Shown one piece after another: positions 1 to 12,391 of a DNA stretch of 64,000 nucleotides. The stretch covers positions 144,332,758-144,396,757 of the forward strand of contig NC_090025.1 of NCBI RefSeq assembly GCF_037176765.1, in the 5' to 3' direction. The stretch is from Anolis sagrei (lineage: Eukaryota; Chordata; Lepidosauria; Squamata; Anolidae). Position numbers and translations under genes: made by a program. Numbering within the stretch: position 1 is the first letter of the stretch; the number at the start of each line of letters is the position of its first letter. The notes beneath the pieces are model-generated. The model had not been told where the DNA came from. It worked only from the letters and a program-made list of their open reading frames with translations, and made no database searches.

Positions 1-892
1 AAGAAGCAGTGACTGAGCCTGGAAACTGCAAGAAATTTGTTCCCACTGACTTGGATTGTCCAGCAAAATAAATCTAAGCATAGTTTGGCAGCTGCTCAGA
101 AAGAATCACCCTCAAAATCATGTCTTCAGAACAGGATAAAATATACCTTTCTTATGGCGCCATTGGGAAATACTGCCAGTTGGCTTTAATTCTTTCGGAA
201 GCACCAAATTAAAATATGGCAGTTTTTAGTTTTAAAATACTTCTTGGTAAGAGTTGTACATTTGTGTTTGTTTTAAAGAATAAGAGGCTGGAAGCAGCAA
301 TTACTTTTGAAATTACATTTTTGAGGTCCTTTAAGCTTTACAGAGCCTATCTGCCTCCAAGCATAAAAGCAAATCAACATTTTCTCTTCAGCTTTGCCAA
401 GTAACAGATTCCAGAGAAATGTGATATGGGTGAATTAGTGTGTGATAATTGAAATAATAGTTAGCATCATCCTCAGTGGCTATGGGTCACATGAGGCATC
501 GCAGTGGACACAAGATGCAGTTCTAGGCATATTGAGATATTAAGTCCAAAGAGATTGGTAAGTTTCACTCAGTGTGCACTTGTGTTTATTAGTTATATGT
601 CATAAACAAATGTCTTCCAGCAAGTTCAAGATGCTAGACATGGATATTTTTCACAGAACAACCCTATAAGGCAAATCAGACAGACATCCATTCCATCTTG
701 TTTCAATTCAGTTCCAGGCTATTGGTTTTCATCCAGCCCACCTGTTAAAGACACTGGGTTCAGCATCTTTACAGCTTAACTTCAAGGAGAAATATATAGA
801 ATCAGCACTCATCTGCTCATTGGTGGCTCCTCACTCCAAATCCCTTGATGACGTCATCCAAACAACAAAAATCCCCAAGAAGACAACTTAAG
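1..892. other. Intergenic, nothing recognised
   Basis: AT-rich unique-looking sequence with only chance open frames; no repeat family, splice-linked exon or RNA gene seen. Confidence 0.6.
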
Positions 893-1640
893 AATGTCTT
901 ATGTTGTCTTCTGGGAGGCCCTCCTTGTGGTCCTGCCACCGTCACAAGTTGGTGGGGACAAGGGAGAGGGCCTTCTCAGTGGTGGCCCCCAGCTTTGGAA
1001 CACCCTGCCTAGGGAGATTAGGAAGGCCTCCACACCGTCCTCCTTCTGGAAGGAATTGAAGACTTTGAAGTTTGGATAAACCTTTGAGAATGTCTAGTCC
1101 CAATGGTTCACAATTAATGATAGAGCACTACGCTTTTGTCCCATGCTGTAGTTCACGAGCTACAACCTGCACTATCCTATTCCTCTGTTCCTGGTTACAG
1201 TTGGCCATGTTAAATGACAGTTCTCACCATAGGTTATTGGGCGGTATTTTGAGTTTACATCATTGTTTTATGTGCTAGTGGTTTTTATCTTTTATTGTAT
1301 TGTGTGATTGTTTTGTGTGTTGTTCCAGGCACATTGTGCCATATGTCACCATCTCCCCGAAGGGACTTGGGGCAGCTAACAAAGCACTCAAGGTGCCACA
1401 CATAAAATAGAATTACATATCATCAAAAAAATACACAATCTGACTGAATACAAACAATGACAACATCAATCAATACAATTAAAAACTTAAAAATTTCTAA
1501 AACACAGTCATTCCTCTGCATCATTTATTACTTGAAACCTTACAGCTGTTAATACAAGTACATTTATATTGTGAGCTGCCTTGAATATTTTGCAGGAAAA
1601 AGGCGGAGGAAAAATAATTTAAATAAAGTTTCAATATCTT
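893..1640 (+). mobile_element. L2/CR1-like LINE 3' fragment with a nested antisense tail
   Basis: 893-1079 encodes the end of a non-LTR reverse transcriptase (PPSQVGGDK..., QLWNTLPREIRKA), the same motif set as at 42143-41940. 1346-1500 looks like the antisense 3' tail of a second LINE (CACCATCTCCCCGAAGGGAC). A + strand tail of the kind TTGTGAGCTGCC resumes near 1570. A nested insertion explains the order, but the borders are approximate. Confidence 0.6.
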
Positions 1641-1679
1641 TAAAAAATTATTGAACAAATATTCCCAAGAACAAACTTG

Positions 1680-2215
1680 CTTTTTTATTTTGTGTCAAAA
1701 GCATTGCATAAAATAGTTTATCTAAAACTGATAAAATAAAGGGATCACAAGATGTTCGATAGTTTTAGACCAAAAATGGGCAACAGCAACTGCATTGTTT
1801 GTAGTTTTAAACAATTCTTCCTCTGTGCATGAGGCAGGGCATTGTGGGCAAGCATACAGATGCTGAGTTGTTTATTCTGCTCCACAGTCGCACAAGGTGG
1901 AGGATTCTTCTAGGTAGTGCCATTTTGGCAGGTTGTCTTTTGATCTGCCAACTCCGCTTCTGAGTCTGTTCAGGGACTCCCGAATTGCCCATTCTTGGTT
2001 TGCTCCTGGAGGGGGGCCATTCAGTTGGAATTGTCTAATTTTTCTGTCCACAGGGATATTCTTGGTGTCGCTGGAGGAACATTTAGAGGAGTGGTGGTTC
2101 TCATGGCTTTTCCTTTAGTTAAGTCTACTGGGAGGAGGCTGATAGCAGTATCATGGGTGGCTTTCACAATGTTCAACTTTTTTAATCTCGCAATTGGCAG
2201 CAAACCTCCTGTAGC
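1680..2215 (-). mobile_element. Non-LTR LINE C-terminal fragment
   Basis: Read on the minus strand it gives SLNRLRSGVGRSKDNLPKW, then a cysteine-rich C.CG...QHL..CP.CP..CT end, which is the C-terminal zinc-finger-like region of a LINE ORF2. There is a stop inside the Cys-rich motif and at least one frame change. The clade is not certain. Confidence 0.6.
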
Positions 2216-2220
2216 ATATC

Positions 2221-2261
2221 GGGGGGGGGGGGGGGGGGGAATGCCAGCTAGCTAGCTAGCT
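2221..2261. repeat. Poly-G run followed by (AGCT)n
   Basis: 19 consecutive G (2221-2239), then four copies of the self-complementary AGCT (2246-2261). Confidence 0.95.
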
Positions 2262-2481
2262 TATAGTCTATCAACAGGTGTTGATTGAAGACATCATGTG
2301 ATTATTCTACATGTCTCATTTAGTGCTATATTCACCTGGTTCGAGTAGGCAAATTTATGCCAGATGGGGCAGGCATACTACTCAGCAGTTAAGTAAGACA
2401 AAGCCAGGACTGATGTTCTTACTAATTTTGGGTCTGCACCCCATGCACTATTTGTAAGTTTCTGTGAGATGTTGGATCTGA

Positions 2482-2645
2482 TCACACTAGAAAATGAATC
2501 CATTTTAAATCCGGTTCCTGCCTCTTGCAGAATTCTGGAGTTTGTAATTTAGTGGGGCTGTTAAAGTCTCCTCCCTAAACTACAAACCTCAGAATTCTGC
2601 AGGAGGCAGGAACCGGATTTAAAGTGGATTCATTCTCTAGTGTGA
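2482..2645. mobile_element. Palindromic MITE with 71-bp inverted arms
   Basis: Left arm 2482-2552 (TCACACTAGAAAATGAATCC...) and right arm 2575-2645 are inverted copies with few mismatches and a 22-bp loop. Both flanks show TGA, a possible 3-bp target duplication. Superfamily unproved. Confidence 0.8.
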
Positions 2646-3256
2646 TGAAGTAGTAAATTGCATACAAATAACACACAAAACCCCCCAAAAGCATTGCTTT
2701 ACAACAAACTGGCTGAGAGTGATTATGGTTCCATCTTTTTATTGCATAAAATGTCATAATTTAAATCAGAAAGTTTTAGGGTTATGTCTATGAAGTATCA
2801 AGATACTTTTGGAAGTGTCAATGCAGTGCACCTATTCTCATGCATGTAATGCTTACTTGAAGGAAGTGTCATGTGATATGTCTTTGCAGCAATGTGATTC
2901 TGTCCATCAGCCCTGCCAGCACTGGCATTAATCCTTGGTGCCTGGCAAGGGGTTTGCCTAGCATTACCTTTAATTTTGACAACTGATGGAATATGGGGTT
3001 TATTCACATACAGCTGCTAGTGACCCATTTTCATCAAGCGTCTTTGCTGACTACATGCTTCATACATTCTTACCTGTTATCATATATTAGGTGGAAATCC
3101 TCTGTATGATATTTGGAAGCAAGTCAACAGACAGGCACAACTCCATTGTGCATACGCCCAGAAGAAGATGAAAGGCCCTCCCAACTGTCATGTCTGTGTG
3201 TTGGAGGGAGGGAACAGGAGCTTATGTAAAGTGTCATGTGCACTGATGATGCAATA

Positions 3257-3287
<31 letters not shown>

Positions 3288-4869
3288 AAGAAGAAGAAGA
3301 AGATAGGAGGAGAAGGAAGAAGTAGCAGCTATAGTCTCAGCAACTCTAGGGAGAAAAGCCTAGAATAGCCAGTTGCTAGGAATGCTGGAACTTAGAGTCT
3401 AACTATTCCTGGAGGGGTAAATGAATCCCACCCTGTGTTATATGTCCTTGCAGAGAGAGTTTCAGATTCTTAATTTTCTTACTTTTGTGCATGACTCAAA
3501 GACAGATTTCTATTATGCATATTTAAAGTAAGGGATACATGTTCTCCTTTGCATCTCACAGCTTTGTAGGTGGGGACATAGGTCACTGGAAGAGAACAAA
3601 GATGACCTCAGGTTTTATTTCTGGCATCTCCAGTTGAAAAGATAAGGGTGCAATTGATGTTATAGATCACCACCTAACACCCAACAGAATCACTGCCTTT
3701 CAGGAGTTAATAACACCAAACAAGACAAAAAAAAAGAAAAAAAAGGATGTTTCAACTGATGAATCAGATATTATCAAAGTAAAATTTAAAGAAGTTATCC
3801 AAGGTGCTGAACCATCTTTCTAAAACATGTTCAACACTTTGGAAAGTCCCCTTAAAGCCATACAAAACTTGAACCAGATGCTCTAGCCAACTGACATGAA
3901 TTGCTACTTGGAAACTAATGTACCTTTATTGAATTGGAAAAAGAAAGAAAAAAGAAAGACAAAGATTCTATACTACTTCACTTTTGGAAACAGCTCCTGG
4001 AATCCTCTGGGGCTGATTTTGAAAAAGTAATTTTCCAAATTCCTATCTCATAAAGGAATGTTATGCTGAAATGAGATGTCAATATTTCACATGTTTTAAT
4101 CTAAGCCATATCATTCACTGGAAACAAGATCCAATGAGACAATTATTTTATTGCACTTCTATAAATAGGCCTGCTACAGCAAACCAAACAAGAATTGCAG
4201 GCTTTGCTGTGACAGGACTGGCCCAATTTGAGTCCTTGTCTAGGGCTCCATTAAATATTTTTAAATGGTAATAACATATGTGCCATAATAACTCAGAGGT
4301 GACTGCCATCTACAGGTTTGTTCATGTAATTTCTGGAAGCCATGGGGTTGGGATCCCAATATATGCAGTGTAACTCCCCCCCCCCCCCAAAAAAAAGCAC
4401 TCCAGATTTTTAAAGTGTTCCCTTTACATAATACCTTATCCAGACTGTTTAGCTGTCAGTATGAGGGTGTAAACTAGACACTAGATGTGTAGGGTTTTTG
4501 TCTGCTGGCAGAAATGTGTGTACATTAAATGTATTAATGTTTCAGCCCTGTGTTCACAAAGAGTAAACTCCATGAAGTTATTTCTGAGGAGATATGGGTA
4601 GGATTGAACAATTGATTGCTCAGGAAAACTATGATCTAAATAAGACCAATCTTCTATTTGATAAACAAAAATTCTAATTTCTCACAAATTAAAATTAATT
4701 TCCACAAGAGATTAAAAATTATAGAAAGCATCTTATTTCAATATGTTCATGTGTGTGATGGAAAAGGCACTGATTTAAAAAGAAACTTCTAAAATGAAGC
4801 CCATAGTTTAAATTCTGGGGATTTTATTTTGGTATATGTATACAAACATCTCTCTACCAACTCCTCAGA
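2646..4869. other. Intergenic, mostly unique; microsatellites only
   Basis: No gene or dated repeat seen apart from the (AAG)n at 3258-3303 and a short poly-C (about 4376-4388). Confidence 0.5.
3258..3303. repeat. (AAG)n microsatellite
   Basis: About 15 uninterrupted AAG units. Confidence 0.97.
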
Positions 4870-4875
4870 AGAGAC

Positions 4876-5090
4876 AGTGGATGCATACATTGTAGAATTA
4901 ATGTAGTTTGATTGTCATGGCTTAATGCTATGAAATTCTGAGATGTGTAATTTGGTGAAACACTAGTACACTTTGGTAGAGAAGACTAAAAACCTTGTAA
5001 AACTATAACTCCCATGATTACATAGTATTGAACCATGGCAGTTAAAGTGGTGTCAAGGATATTTATTTTACAGTGTAGATGCACTCTGTA
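4876..5090. mobile_element. Palindromic MITE, family A (full-length)
   Basis: Starts ACATTGTAGAATTAATG and ends with the inverse near ACAGTGTAGATGCA. Internal GCCATGG...GTTAAAGTGGTGTCAA blocks mark the family, which recurs at least eight times in the window. Confidence 0.8.
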
Positions 5091-5204
5091 ACTAAGTTTG
5101 AATCCTAGCTCCAGTTAGTATTATTATGCTCTGATTTGACCCTTCTACTATCACAGTTAATCATTTTAATATGAACTCAAACTGGTCTTGAAAGCACAAG
5201 TTAT

Positions 5205-5345
5205 TATTATGTTTGTTTATGCCCCACTTTCTCTCTCTACAAAAGAATTGAAGTGGCTTGCAATAAAACTAAATGCAATACAATTTGAAACCTAAAAATA
5301 TAGAAACATTAAAATATAATTAAATATTAGTGGTATTAAAAATAA
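5205..5345 (-). mobile_element. LINE 3' tail, antisense
   Basis: TTTATGCCCCACTTTCTCTC...AGTGGCTTGCAATAAAA is the antisense form of the L2-like tail (normally AAGCCGC...GGGTATAAATAAA), diverged. Confidence 0.55.
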
Positions 5346-6741
5346 AAAGTTAAAAATACTTTAAAAAGCTCCATCTTCCCTAAGGGGATTTTGATCAATT
5401 TCACATGCTCACTATATTGTATTATTTTAGGTTCCACGGCTGTAGAATCTGTGGGGTTTTTCTTTATCTTAACAATCATTACACTTATTAACCAGTAGCA
5501 TTTGTATGATTCACCATCCCATCTCAACCTCCCAAATGAGTGAGCGGGCATGGGAACTCTGAATGTCATGATTTAAATTACCATAGATATAGAGGTGTGA
5601 TATACAGACAGATGTATAAACACACACACATATAGAATGGGGGCAGGTGGTGTGTGAGTCTCCAGGATGGACAGGGGAAGTAGGAGGGGGCAAGGGACAG
5701 AGCTATTGGCATAAGATCTGTTGCCTCATCTCCTTATTGCTTCCCTTATGCCATTGGCCTTTATTTTCAGAAGCCTTGACCCCTGGATACTAGCAGAAAG
5801 TTAATCAACAATCCAAGGTCAAGCTGATAGTTCAACAGAGGTACAAACATTAGCAGGAAACACAATAGGGAAGCAAAATGTCCACTCCAGGGTCGTAAAA
5901 TGATTACTGGAGTGTCCAGAATCCAAGGTTGAATCAGAATATGTAAGTCAAGGTCCAAGGTAAGTCCAGAGTTCAGGAATATAAGATAGCAAGAGTCCAA
6001 GGTTGTAGCTTCTAGAACTGACATTGCAGCCAGCAACTAGACATCAGTCTTCAGTTACTTAAATCCTACATTCACAGGTGTTGCATGTTGCTGGTTCCCT
6101 TCTCAGCTAATTTCAAGGACCTGCACAACTGAGACCTCTCTCTTTGCAGGTCCATGAAAGCTGGGACAGTTAACTCTTCCTCAACCTGCTCAGAGGAACT
6201 CACTTGCACTTGTTCTGCAGCTTCTTCCATGTGTGCTGCTTCAAAGCTTGGCTGAAGGAGCAGCTGAGCACTGCTGGTCTCCAGTTTAACTTCTGATCCA
6301 CCAGCACCTTCTCATTCAAGCTTCCCAAGCTATCCACAACATTGATTAATCTGGTTTTTATTAGAGACCAGATTCACTAAGCACGTTGCAGTAGGAGAAA
6401 CCTTCCCTTTGACTTTGGGGTGGGTTTGGGTTCATGGAAGGCATATACCTGAGTAAGGTTATGTCAGAAGCCAGCAGAAAGAGACCTGGTCCACCACATA
6501 GTGAATCTATGTTACTTTGACATCCATTTTTGGCAGGCATGGTGTTGACATTTTTTTTAGTTCAATGTAAATGTGTATGTGTATATCTATATCCAATGAC
6601 TCAGAAGACTTTTGAAACATTCAGCCTAGTTCACAGTTTTCTGGAATTTACTAAGTCATTTCTGCTTGAACATATTTCTATTTCATACTTTTTTCTGCAA
6701 AGACTCCCATTTCCATGCAGAAAAGCAGTAGTTACCTTCAC
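5346..6741. other. Intergenic, no family recognised
   Basis: Between 5780 and 6020 phrases such as CCAAGGT and GTCCA recur irregularly, and an 89-codon minus-strand frame (6036-5767) crosses it. It could be an old repeat, but I cannot name it. Confidence 0.4.
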
Positions 6742-7325
6742 AAATTTATTTATTTATTTATTTATTGCGGTTGCTTATACCCCGCCCTTCTCACCCGGGG
6801 GGACTCAGGGCGGCTTACACAAACAAGGCACAATTCGATGCCTGTATTACAAAAACATAACATCAAAAAACATAACATCAATAACAACAATAATTATAAC
6901 ACTGATAACAATTAACGTAAACAATCAATATTATCGGCAGGAATAGCCATAAACCCGTAAAAACAATTAAAACAATAAAAGCAATACAAACCTCATTGCT
7001 GGTCAGCGTTTAACCGACTCATAGTTAGGTTCTACTTTCCACACATTGTTGGTCCTATCATTCTGGTTCCATGTCTAATTGTCAGGGTGCCCAAAGGCCT
7101 GGTCCCAGAGCCACGTCTTTACCTTCCTCCTGAAGGCAAGGAGGGAAGTTGAAGCCCTGATTTCCCCCGGGAGTGAGTTCCACAGATGAGGGGCCACCAC
7201 TGAGAAGGCCCTGCTCCTCATCCCCACCAGCCTCACTTGTGATAGCGGTGGGGTCGTGAGCAGGGCCTCCCCAGATGATCTCAGATTCCGAGATGGGATG
7301 TAGAGGGAGATAGCTAAGCAATTAT
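6742..7325 (-). mobile_element. L2-like LINE, 3' end, antisense
   Basis: (TTTA)n then CCCCGCCCTTCTCACCC marks the antisense tail. 7321-7082 codes PTAITSEAGGDEEQGLLSGG on the minus strand, the end of the LINE ORF2. About 580 bp of 3' end is kept. Confidence 0.75.
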
Positions 7326-8014
7326 ATGTTCCAAATTCTGTAACACAATCTTACCCTGCAGTTCTCAGCTTAAGTTTCTTAAGCAATTTAGGGCAATATA
7401 TGTCATAGTCAACCTACTTTTGACAGTTCATGGCAGCTTTACCCAATTCACAGCAACATCTTTATTTGCAGTTCTTGGTTGCGCATTCCTTTCAACAGGG
7501 TTACAATTCACATCTTGAGAAATGTTGTTGCTGCTGCTGCTATAGACAGTAAATAAAACGTAAAGTTCTCTCTCCAAATAACAGGATGATCATGCAAAAT
7601 TATTTGTTGAAATGTGAGAACACACATGCACACTCTAATGTCTGTTCCAATGGTGTTAGTTTTGTGATTTGAGGATCACTCAATTAGTAGATTTTTCATC
7701 TGATAAAATCACTCTGAATACTAAATGCAGAAGTTAGTAATCTACTTTTCCTCTGCATACTTGTGCTCTATGAAGAAGTAGTTGAGTTTCAGAAATGTAT
7801 ATTTTTTTTACTTAGACTGCAGAACAATGAAGGTAAAGATCATTATCCAAACTCTGAAAACCAGAATTGTTTTTTGTTTCCTCCCAAGAAGAGGGAGCTC
7901 AAAGGCCATGATGCTGATGCAGATGCGTCATGTAGTCCCAAGATTGTAGATCCCAGAAGCATCTAGAGATTGGGAATGCATTTGGGCTAGCCAAGGAAGT
8001 GGTGAATTGTCTTT
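7326..8014. other. Intergenic, nothing recognised
   Basis: No repeat or gene signal except chance frames. Confidence 0.5.
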
Positions 8015-8150
8015 CATTTTGTTGTTGTCCTAGTTTTCATGACTTCATGGACCAGGCCACGCCAGAGCGCCCTGTCGATTGTAGCCACTGCCATCTCCTT
8101 CAAGGTCAAGCCAGTTACTTCAAGGATAACATCCATCTATCTTGCCCTTA
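8015..8150 (-). mobile_element. BovB/RTE-like LINE 3' fragment, antisense
   Basis: CATGACTTCATGGACCAGGC on + is the inverse of the BovB ORF end (...LVHEVTK...), followed by CTCCTTCAAGGTCAAGCCAG. Short and diverged; recognised from memory of squamate BovB copies. Confidence 0.6.
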
Positions 8151-9254
8151 TTTCAGGTGTGCTTTAGTTATGTGGACCACCATGGCAATGGTTTGACTAT
8201 ATGGCTCTAGCAGTACCTTCTGGTTCTGTGATTCTGTATTGTAAAGATTGGAAATACAATTTACATATCTACAATTTACATATCTTCCAAGACCTCTTGT
8301 GAAGACCTGAAATTGTGGATAATAACAAGCCCTATTTTGACTATACTTGTGCTGGAAGCATATCACAGAATGGTACGAAAGGACTAGAGAGGTCCACAAA
8401 CCTTCCAAAGGGGTAGGGGGAAGTATGTTTTAGAGCATGAATAAGTGAAACTGGCTTTTGAATCTGTGGATAATGGCGTTGTACTGTATTACATCATTAA
8501 GGATATATAAAGGATATGTAAACTACAGGTATCAAAATGTGCATGTAACATATATACACACCTTATAGAAGCTAATATTTTTTCTTTAAAAAAATTAATT
8601 CTAAAATGCAGTGTGCCATTCAGTAAGTGACAGAAGGACAAAACTTTCAAATGAACCATTACCTCTTAGACCTTCCATTCATTTGTCCACGTGCAGCACC
8701 ACCAGGAACATTTGTAGATTGCTTTTCAGAACACATTAAAACCAAGGGATTGAAAAAGCAACGATACAAATCAATTCATGTCTTCAGCATCCCGTGTACC
8801 TGGATGCATCTAAAAACATTGTATAAAGGTCATTACTAAAAATGAATTCCCTGCAATCTGTTCCTGGCTCTTACATTTAAAAATGGCTTTGTGATAAATG
8901 GATTCCATTTAAAATAGATGCCATGCTTGTAATTGCCCTGTTTGTTTCTTATATAAGCCAGATAGATTGCTCCAAAAGGCAGAGTCACTGTTAGTAAGCA
9001 AAAGCCACAGTTTTCAAACTGGTTATTAAAACTGTACAAAGTTAGAATCTGCCTTAATTGTATGCAATCCATTAACCAGTTAATTTTTCTCAAAAAGATT
9101 AATACTTTAATATTAAAATAAAATGTACTCAAAGTAATATAACAGCAGGGCATAAAATACTACAGACTAATAGCAAAGCTGCTGTTGGTAGTTCTAAAAC
9201 AACATAGGCTATTATGGCTCTATGGATGTTCCTCTATCCCCCACAACTTCCATT
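8151..9254. other. Intergenic, nothing recognised
   Basis: AT-rich. The longest frame (9153-8836, minus, 105 codons) shows no domain, start context or splice link and is taken as chance. Confidence 0.5.
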
Positions 9255-9385
9255 AGTCTAGGGGCCCTTCCATATAGCCATATAACCCAGAATATCAAAT
9301 CAGATAATCCGCAATATCTGATTTGAACTGTGTTATCTGAGTCCACACTGCCATATAATCCAGTTCAATGTAGATTCAATGTGCT
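9255..9385. mobile_element. MITE family B copy (truncated)
   Basis: GGGCCCTTCCATATAGCC... and CACACTGCCATATAATCCAG match, in opposite orientation, the copy at 13833-13966. Confidence 0.7.
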
Positions 9386-9527
9386 TGGCAAGAAACCAAC
9401 GGTTTTTTTTTGGGAGAGAAAGCTGTAATATTCAACTTAGGGATAATTTCTTGGCCATTTGAACAGATTGGGGATGGGATGGATGATCCCTCAAATTATG
9501 ACCCAACTGTAGGATTATATGAACTTT

Positions 9528-9715
9528 ACTGGAGTAATGGATTCAAATGACAAGAAAAGAGATTCTTCCTTAACTTTAGGAAGAACTTTATGACTCTTTG
9601 AGAGCGTAATGGGTGTCTGAGGGATGGACCGGGTGGTCTCTGGGATCTCCCCTCTTGAAATCTGGAGCAATGGATTTAAAAAACAAGAAAAGAAAACACA
9701 TCTGGTGAAGAAAAT
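9528..9715 (+). mobile_element. CR1-like fragment(s), diverged
   Basis: GGAGTAATGGATTCAAATGA...TTTAGGAAGAACTT matches the last part of CR1 ORF2 and the start of its 3' UTR (compare 32827-32883). A second shorter match starts near 9663. Confidence 0.5.
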
Positions 9716-9739
9716 CCTGTAAAACAAAGTCTGAGAAAC

Positions 9740-9842
9740 CCTTAGGAAGCAAAGGTTTCACTCTCTCAGCCAACAATGCAGACCATTTTGAATGTTGGAC
9801 CATTTCAGATTTCTGAATAAGGGGTGTCTACTTGTCCTGTGT
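9740..9842. mobile_element. Pogo/Tigger-like element fragment
   Basis: CTCTCAGCCAACAATGCAGA...ATTTCTGAATAAGGGG resembles the right end of the pogo-type MITE at 14847-15145 and its mammalian relatives. Confidence 0.5.
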
Positions 9843-10689
9843 TTCTATCTGTGTATCTTCCATTGATATGAAGCAGTGGGCTTTGAATGTTTGCAAAATA
9901 TTGGTTTGGGAAATTAAAAAAAGAGAGAGATTTGGCTGAAATGTAAAATTCTGCCATGGAAGGTTTTAGACATTTCACACTCTCTCAGCTCTGGGGGATG
10001 TCAAAGAGGGACGCCTCCCTCTTAAGAAATCACATAAAATGACCTCCATTTCTCACTTGCATTCTCATCTTCGTCATCCCTCTTCATCCCTCTTCTCAAG
10101 GTCATTTCTCTGAACACACAAACACTCCACTCCCCACATCACAATGCCTCCCTCTCAGGCAAGCCCCTCCCTTCCCTGCTCCTTTACATCATCTGACATC
10201 ACAATGCTTCCCCCTGACATCACACTCATTCCCTTGACAACTTATACATTGCTGCCTCTCAGTCTCTTCAACCATTTCCCTGAGCTCAGCCTTCATCTGG
10301 TCTCCTTCCTTCATCTTTGCCTCATTTAAAGCCTTCCTAAGTCTTTCTCATTATTTGTTGCATTTTCTTATGCTTGCCATTATTTTATAGATATTAGTAC
10401 TATTTACTAGAATGTTTTAGAATGTTTTCTTAAGACATTTAGCATAGTTTTTTACTTATTTATTATTATTATTATTATTATTATTGCTTTGCTTCTTCAC
10501 CTGAGTCTTTTATTAATGCTAATAATTAGTTATTTTTATTATAATTATTTATTGGTTTGTTCCTCTTCCTCAGATAATTTTAGTTTTCTCTCTCTAATTT
10601 TTACTCATTGGTTTATTTTCCTAAATATATTTATTAGTACTAGTTGAGATATATCTTATCATTAGCTTATTTATATTTTACTTTATATT
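9843..10689. other. Intergenic; pyrimidine-rich block and (TTA)n
   Basis: 10040-10330 is strongly C/T-rich on +. 10461-10485 is a (TTA)n tract within an AT-rich stretch to 10700. It may belong to the adjoining LTR fossil but shows no diagnostic feature. Confidence 0.4.
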
Positions 10690-12390
10690 ATTATTATTGG
10701 TTTGTTTTTTCCTGTGCGGAAGCTATGGAAAGCTCAGGAGGTAGGAGGACCCCTTTCCTGTTGGCCACAATCCTCATTGGGGTGAACCCGCCTCCTTTCA
10801 TTCAAACTTTAAGGAGCAAGCCTCTGGAAACACACCCCCTTGGCTGGGCAGAAGCTTCCCAGCAGCTTTAGCAACTGTGTCATCACCCCTTGTGGAACCT
10901 GGCGCCCCAAAGAACTGCCAAGCAAACCTTTATTGGAGAGACATCCAGTGCCAGTGGGAGAAAGAGACCTTTGGGCAGAAGCAGGAGTATCACTTCTGCC
11001 TGGGGTAGCTCCTCATCTTTTTGCCTTCACTTGTGGGGGAGAAGAAGAAAAAGAAACCCAAGGAGGAGCAGAAGAAGAGGGGGCTACCTCAAAGGCCCCA
11101 CAAGCCACTGCCCAAAGGCCCTGCTCTGAAATCTGTGATATCTCATCTGAGATTGCTGGCCGTCCGGGAGAAGGAGGAGAAAAGGAAGGAGGAGAAGGAA
11201 CAGCAACCCTTCCTACCAAAACTGCTTCATGATAGAAAGGCACTTCATCCTCCCCCAAGGCCAGCACCTCCACACCACCAAATCTACAAGAGAACCTGCT
11301 TCATCTGCTTTCACATGGGGGAATAGGCACAAGATTGCCTCAGTCAGGAAGCCATGCGGGCCACACGTGGGCACAGAGTTTCCTGCCTTTCCATATGATC
11401 CCACTCAGCAACCAGTGGAGTGGCAGTTAAAGATAGCAAGAGGGTCTCTCAGCAGCTGCCTGGTTGGTAGGCTGGCTCCCTCCCAGTCAGCGGCCAGGGA
11501 ATGGCAGTTAAAGATGGTGGGAGGGTCTCTCAGTGGCTGCTGGAGAGTACCTGGTTGGTAGGCTGGCTTCCTCCCAGTCAGCAGCCATGGGAATGGCAGT
11601 TAAAGATGGTGGGAGGGTCTCTCAGTGGCTGTTGGAGAGTATCCAACAATTAGTCAAGCCACCAGGCAAATTACAGATAGTGCCTCTTCAATAAACATAC
11701 AGATAATCCACCAGGCAGCAAGCCGATCATACAGGGGCATAATGAATCTTTCCCAAAGTAATCCAAGGTTATCAGGACAACCTCATTCTCCGTTGTCTTA
11801 TCTAGGATACTTGGGAATCATCACCTAACTGACCATTCCAACCAGACCGACAGAGAAAATGCTAACCTTGTCAAAAGGGACACCTCTCATTTCAATGCCA
11901 CCAGGAAAATTCTTTGTTATTATTGCCAACAGGAAGGCCATATCAAATCTGCATGTCCAAAATTAACTAGTTACAAGAAACCAACATCCCCTCCAAAAAC
12001 AGTAAACGTTGTTCAACAGACAAAGGCCCCAAGTGAGAGCAACACCCTGACAGAAAGTGCAGTTAAAGTATTTAAAGTATGGAATGTTGTGGAACAGTTT
12101 AATAAGGACTTTATGGAGGTGGTTAGCGTGAATGAAAAGACAATGTTGGGATTGAGAGATACAAGGGCACAAGTTTCTCTGATTCCGTCACAATTAATAA
12201 AACCAGAACAGATAAAACATGACTGGAAGTATTGTCTTAAAGGAATACAAGGGCCCCAGTTCGAAGTCCAAGTGGCTGAAGTACCTGTTATATACCACCA
12301 GTTTATAGGCACATGGTGGATGGGAGTGATGGAAAGCTTGGCCATACCCGTCATTATAGTAAATGACTTGGCAGCATATTGCAGCAAAGT
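10690..12390 (+). mobile_element. LTR-retroelement fossil, gag/protease region (Ty3/Gypsy-like)
   Basis: Recognisable parts: a CCHC zinc-knuckle-type nucleocapsid segment near 11900-11960, a retropepsin-like stretch near 12100-12350, and a weaker second knuckle-like, Lys/Glu-rich piece near 11020-11340 that may belong to the same or another copy. No reverse transcriptase, integrase, envelope or paired LTRs were seen. The element is broken, with several breaks and missing parts, and looks old. Family placement is tentative. Confidence 0.5.
11421..11645. repeat. Minisatellite, about 81-92 bp period, 2.5 copies
   Basis: TGGCAGTTAAAGAT recurs at 11421, 11502 and 11594, each followed by GAGGGTCTCTCAG and, in the first two, by CTGGTTGGTAGGCTGGCT. 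Lies inside the LTR-fossil region. Confidence 0.9.
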
Positions 12391-12391
12391 A

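Noticed and set aside
6742-6770. CRISPR-like or satellite array from short (TTTA)n repeats
   Set aside because: Simple tail of a LINE in a vertebrate genome; no spacers.
8836-9153. 105-codon minus-strand frame as a gene
   Set aside because: AT-rich, Phe/Ile/Leu-heavy chance frame without domain or promoter.
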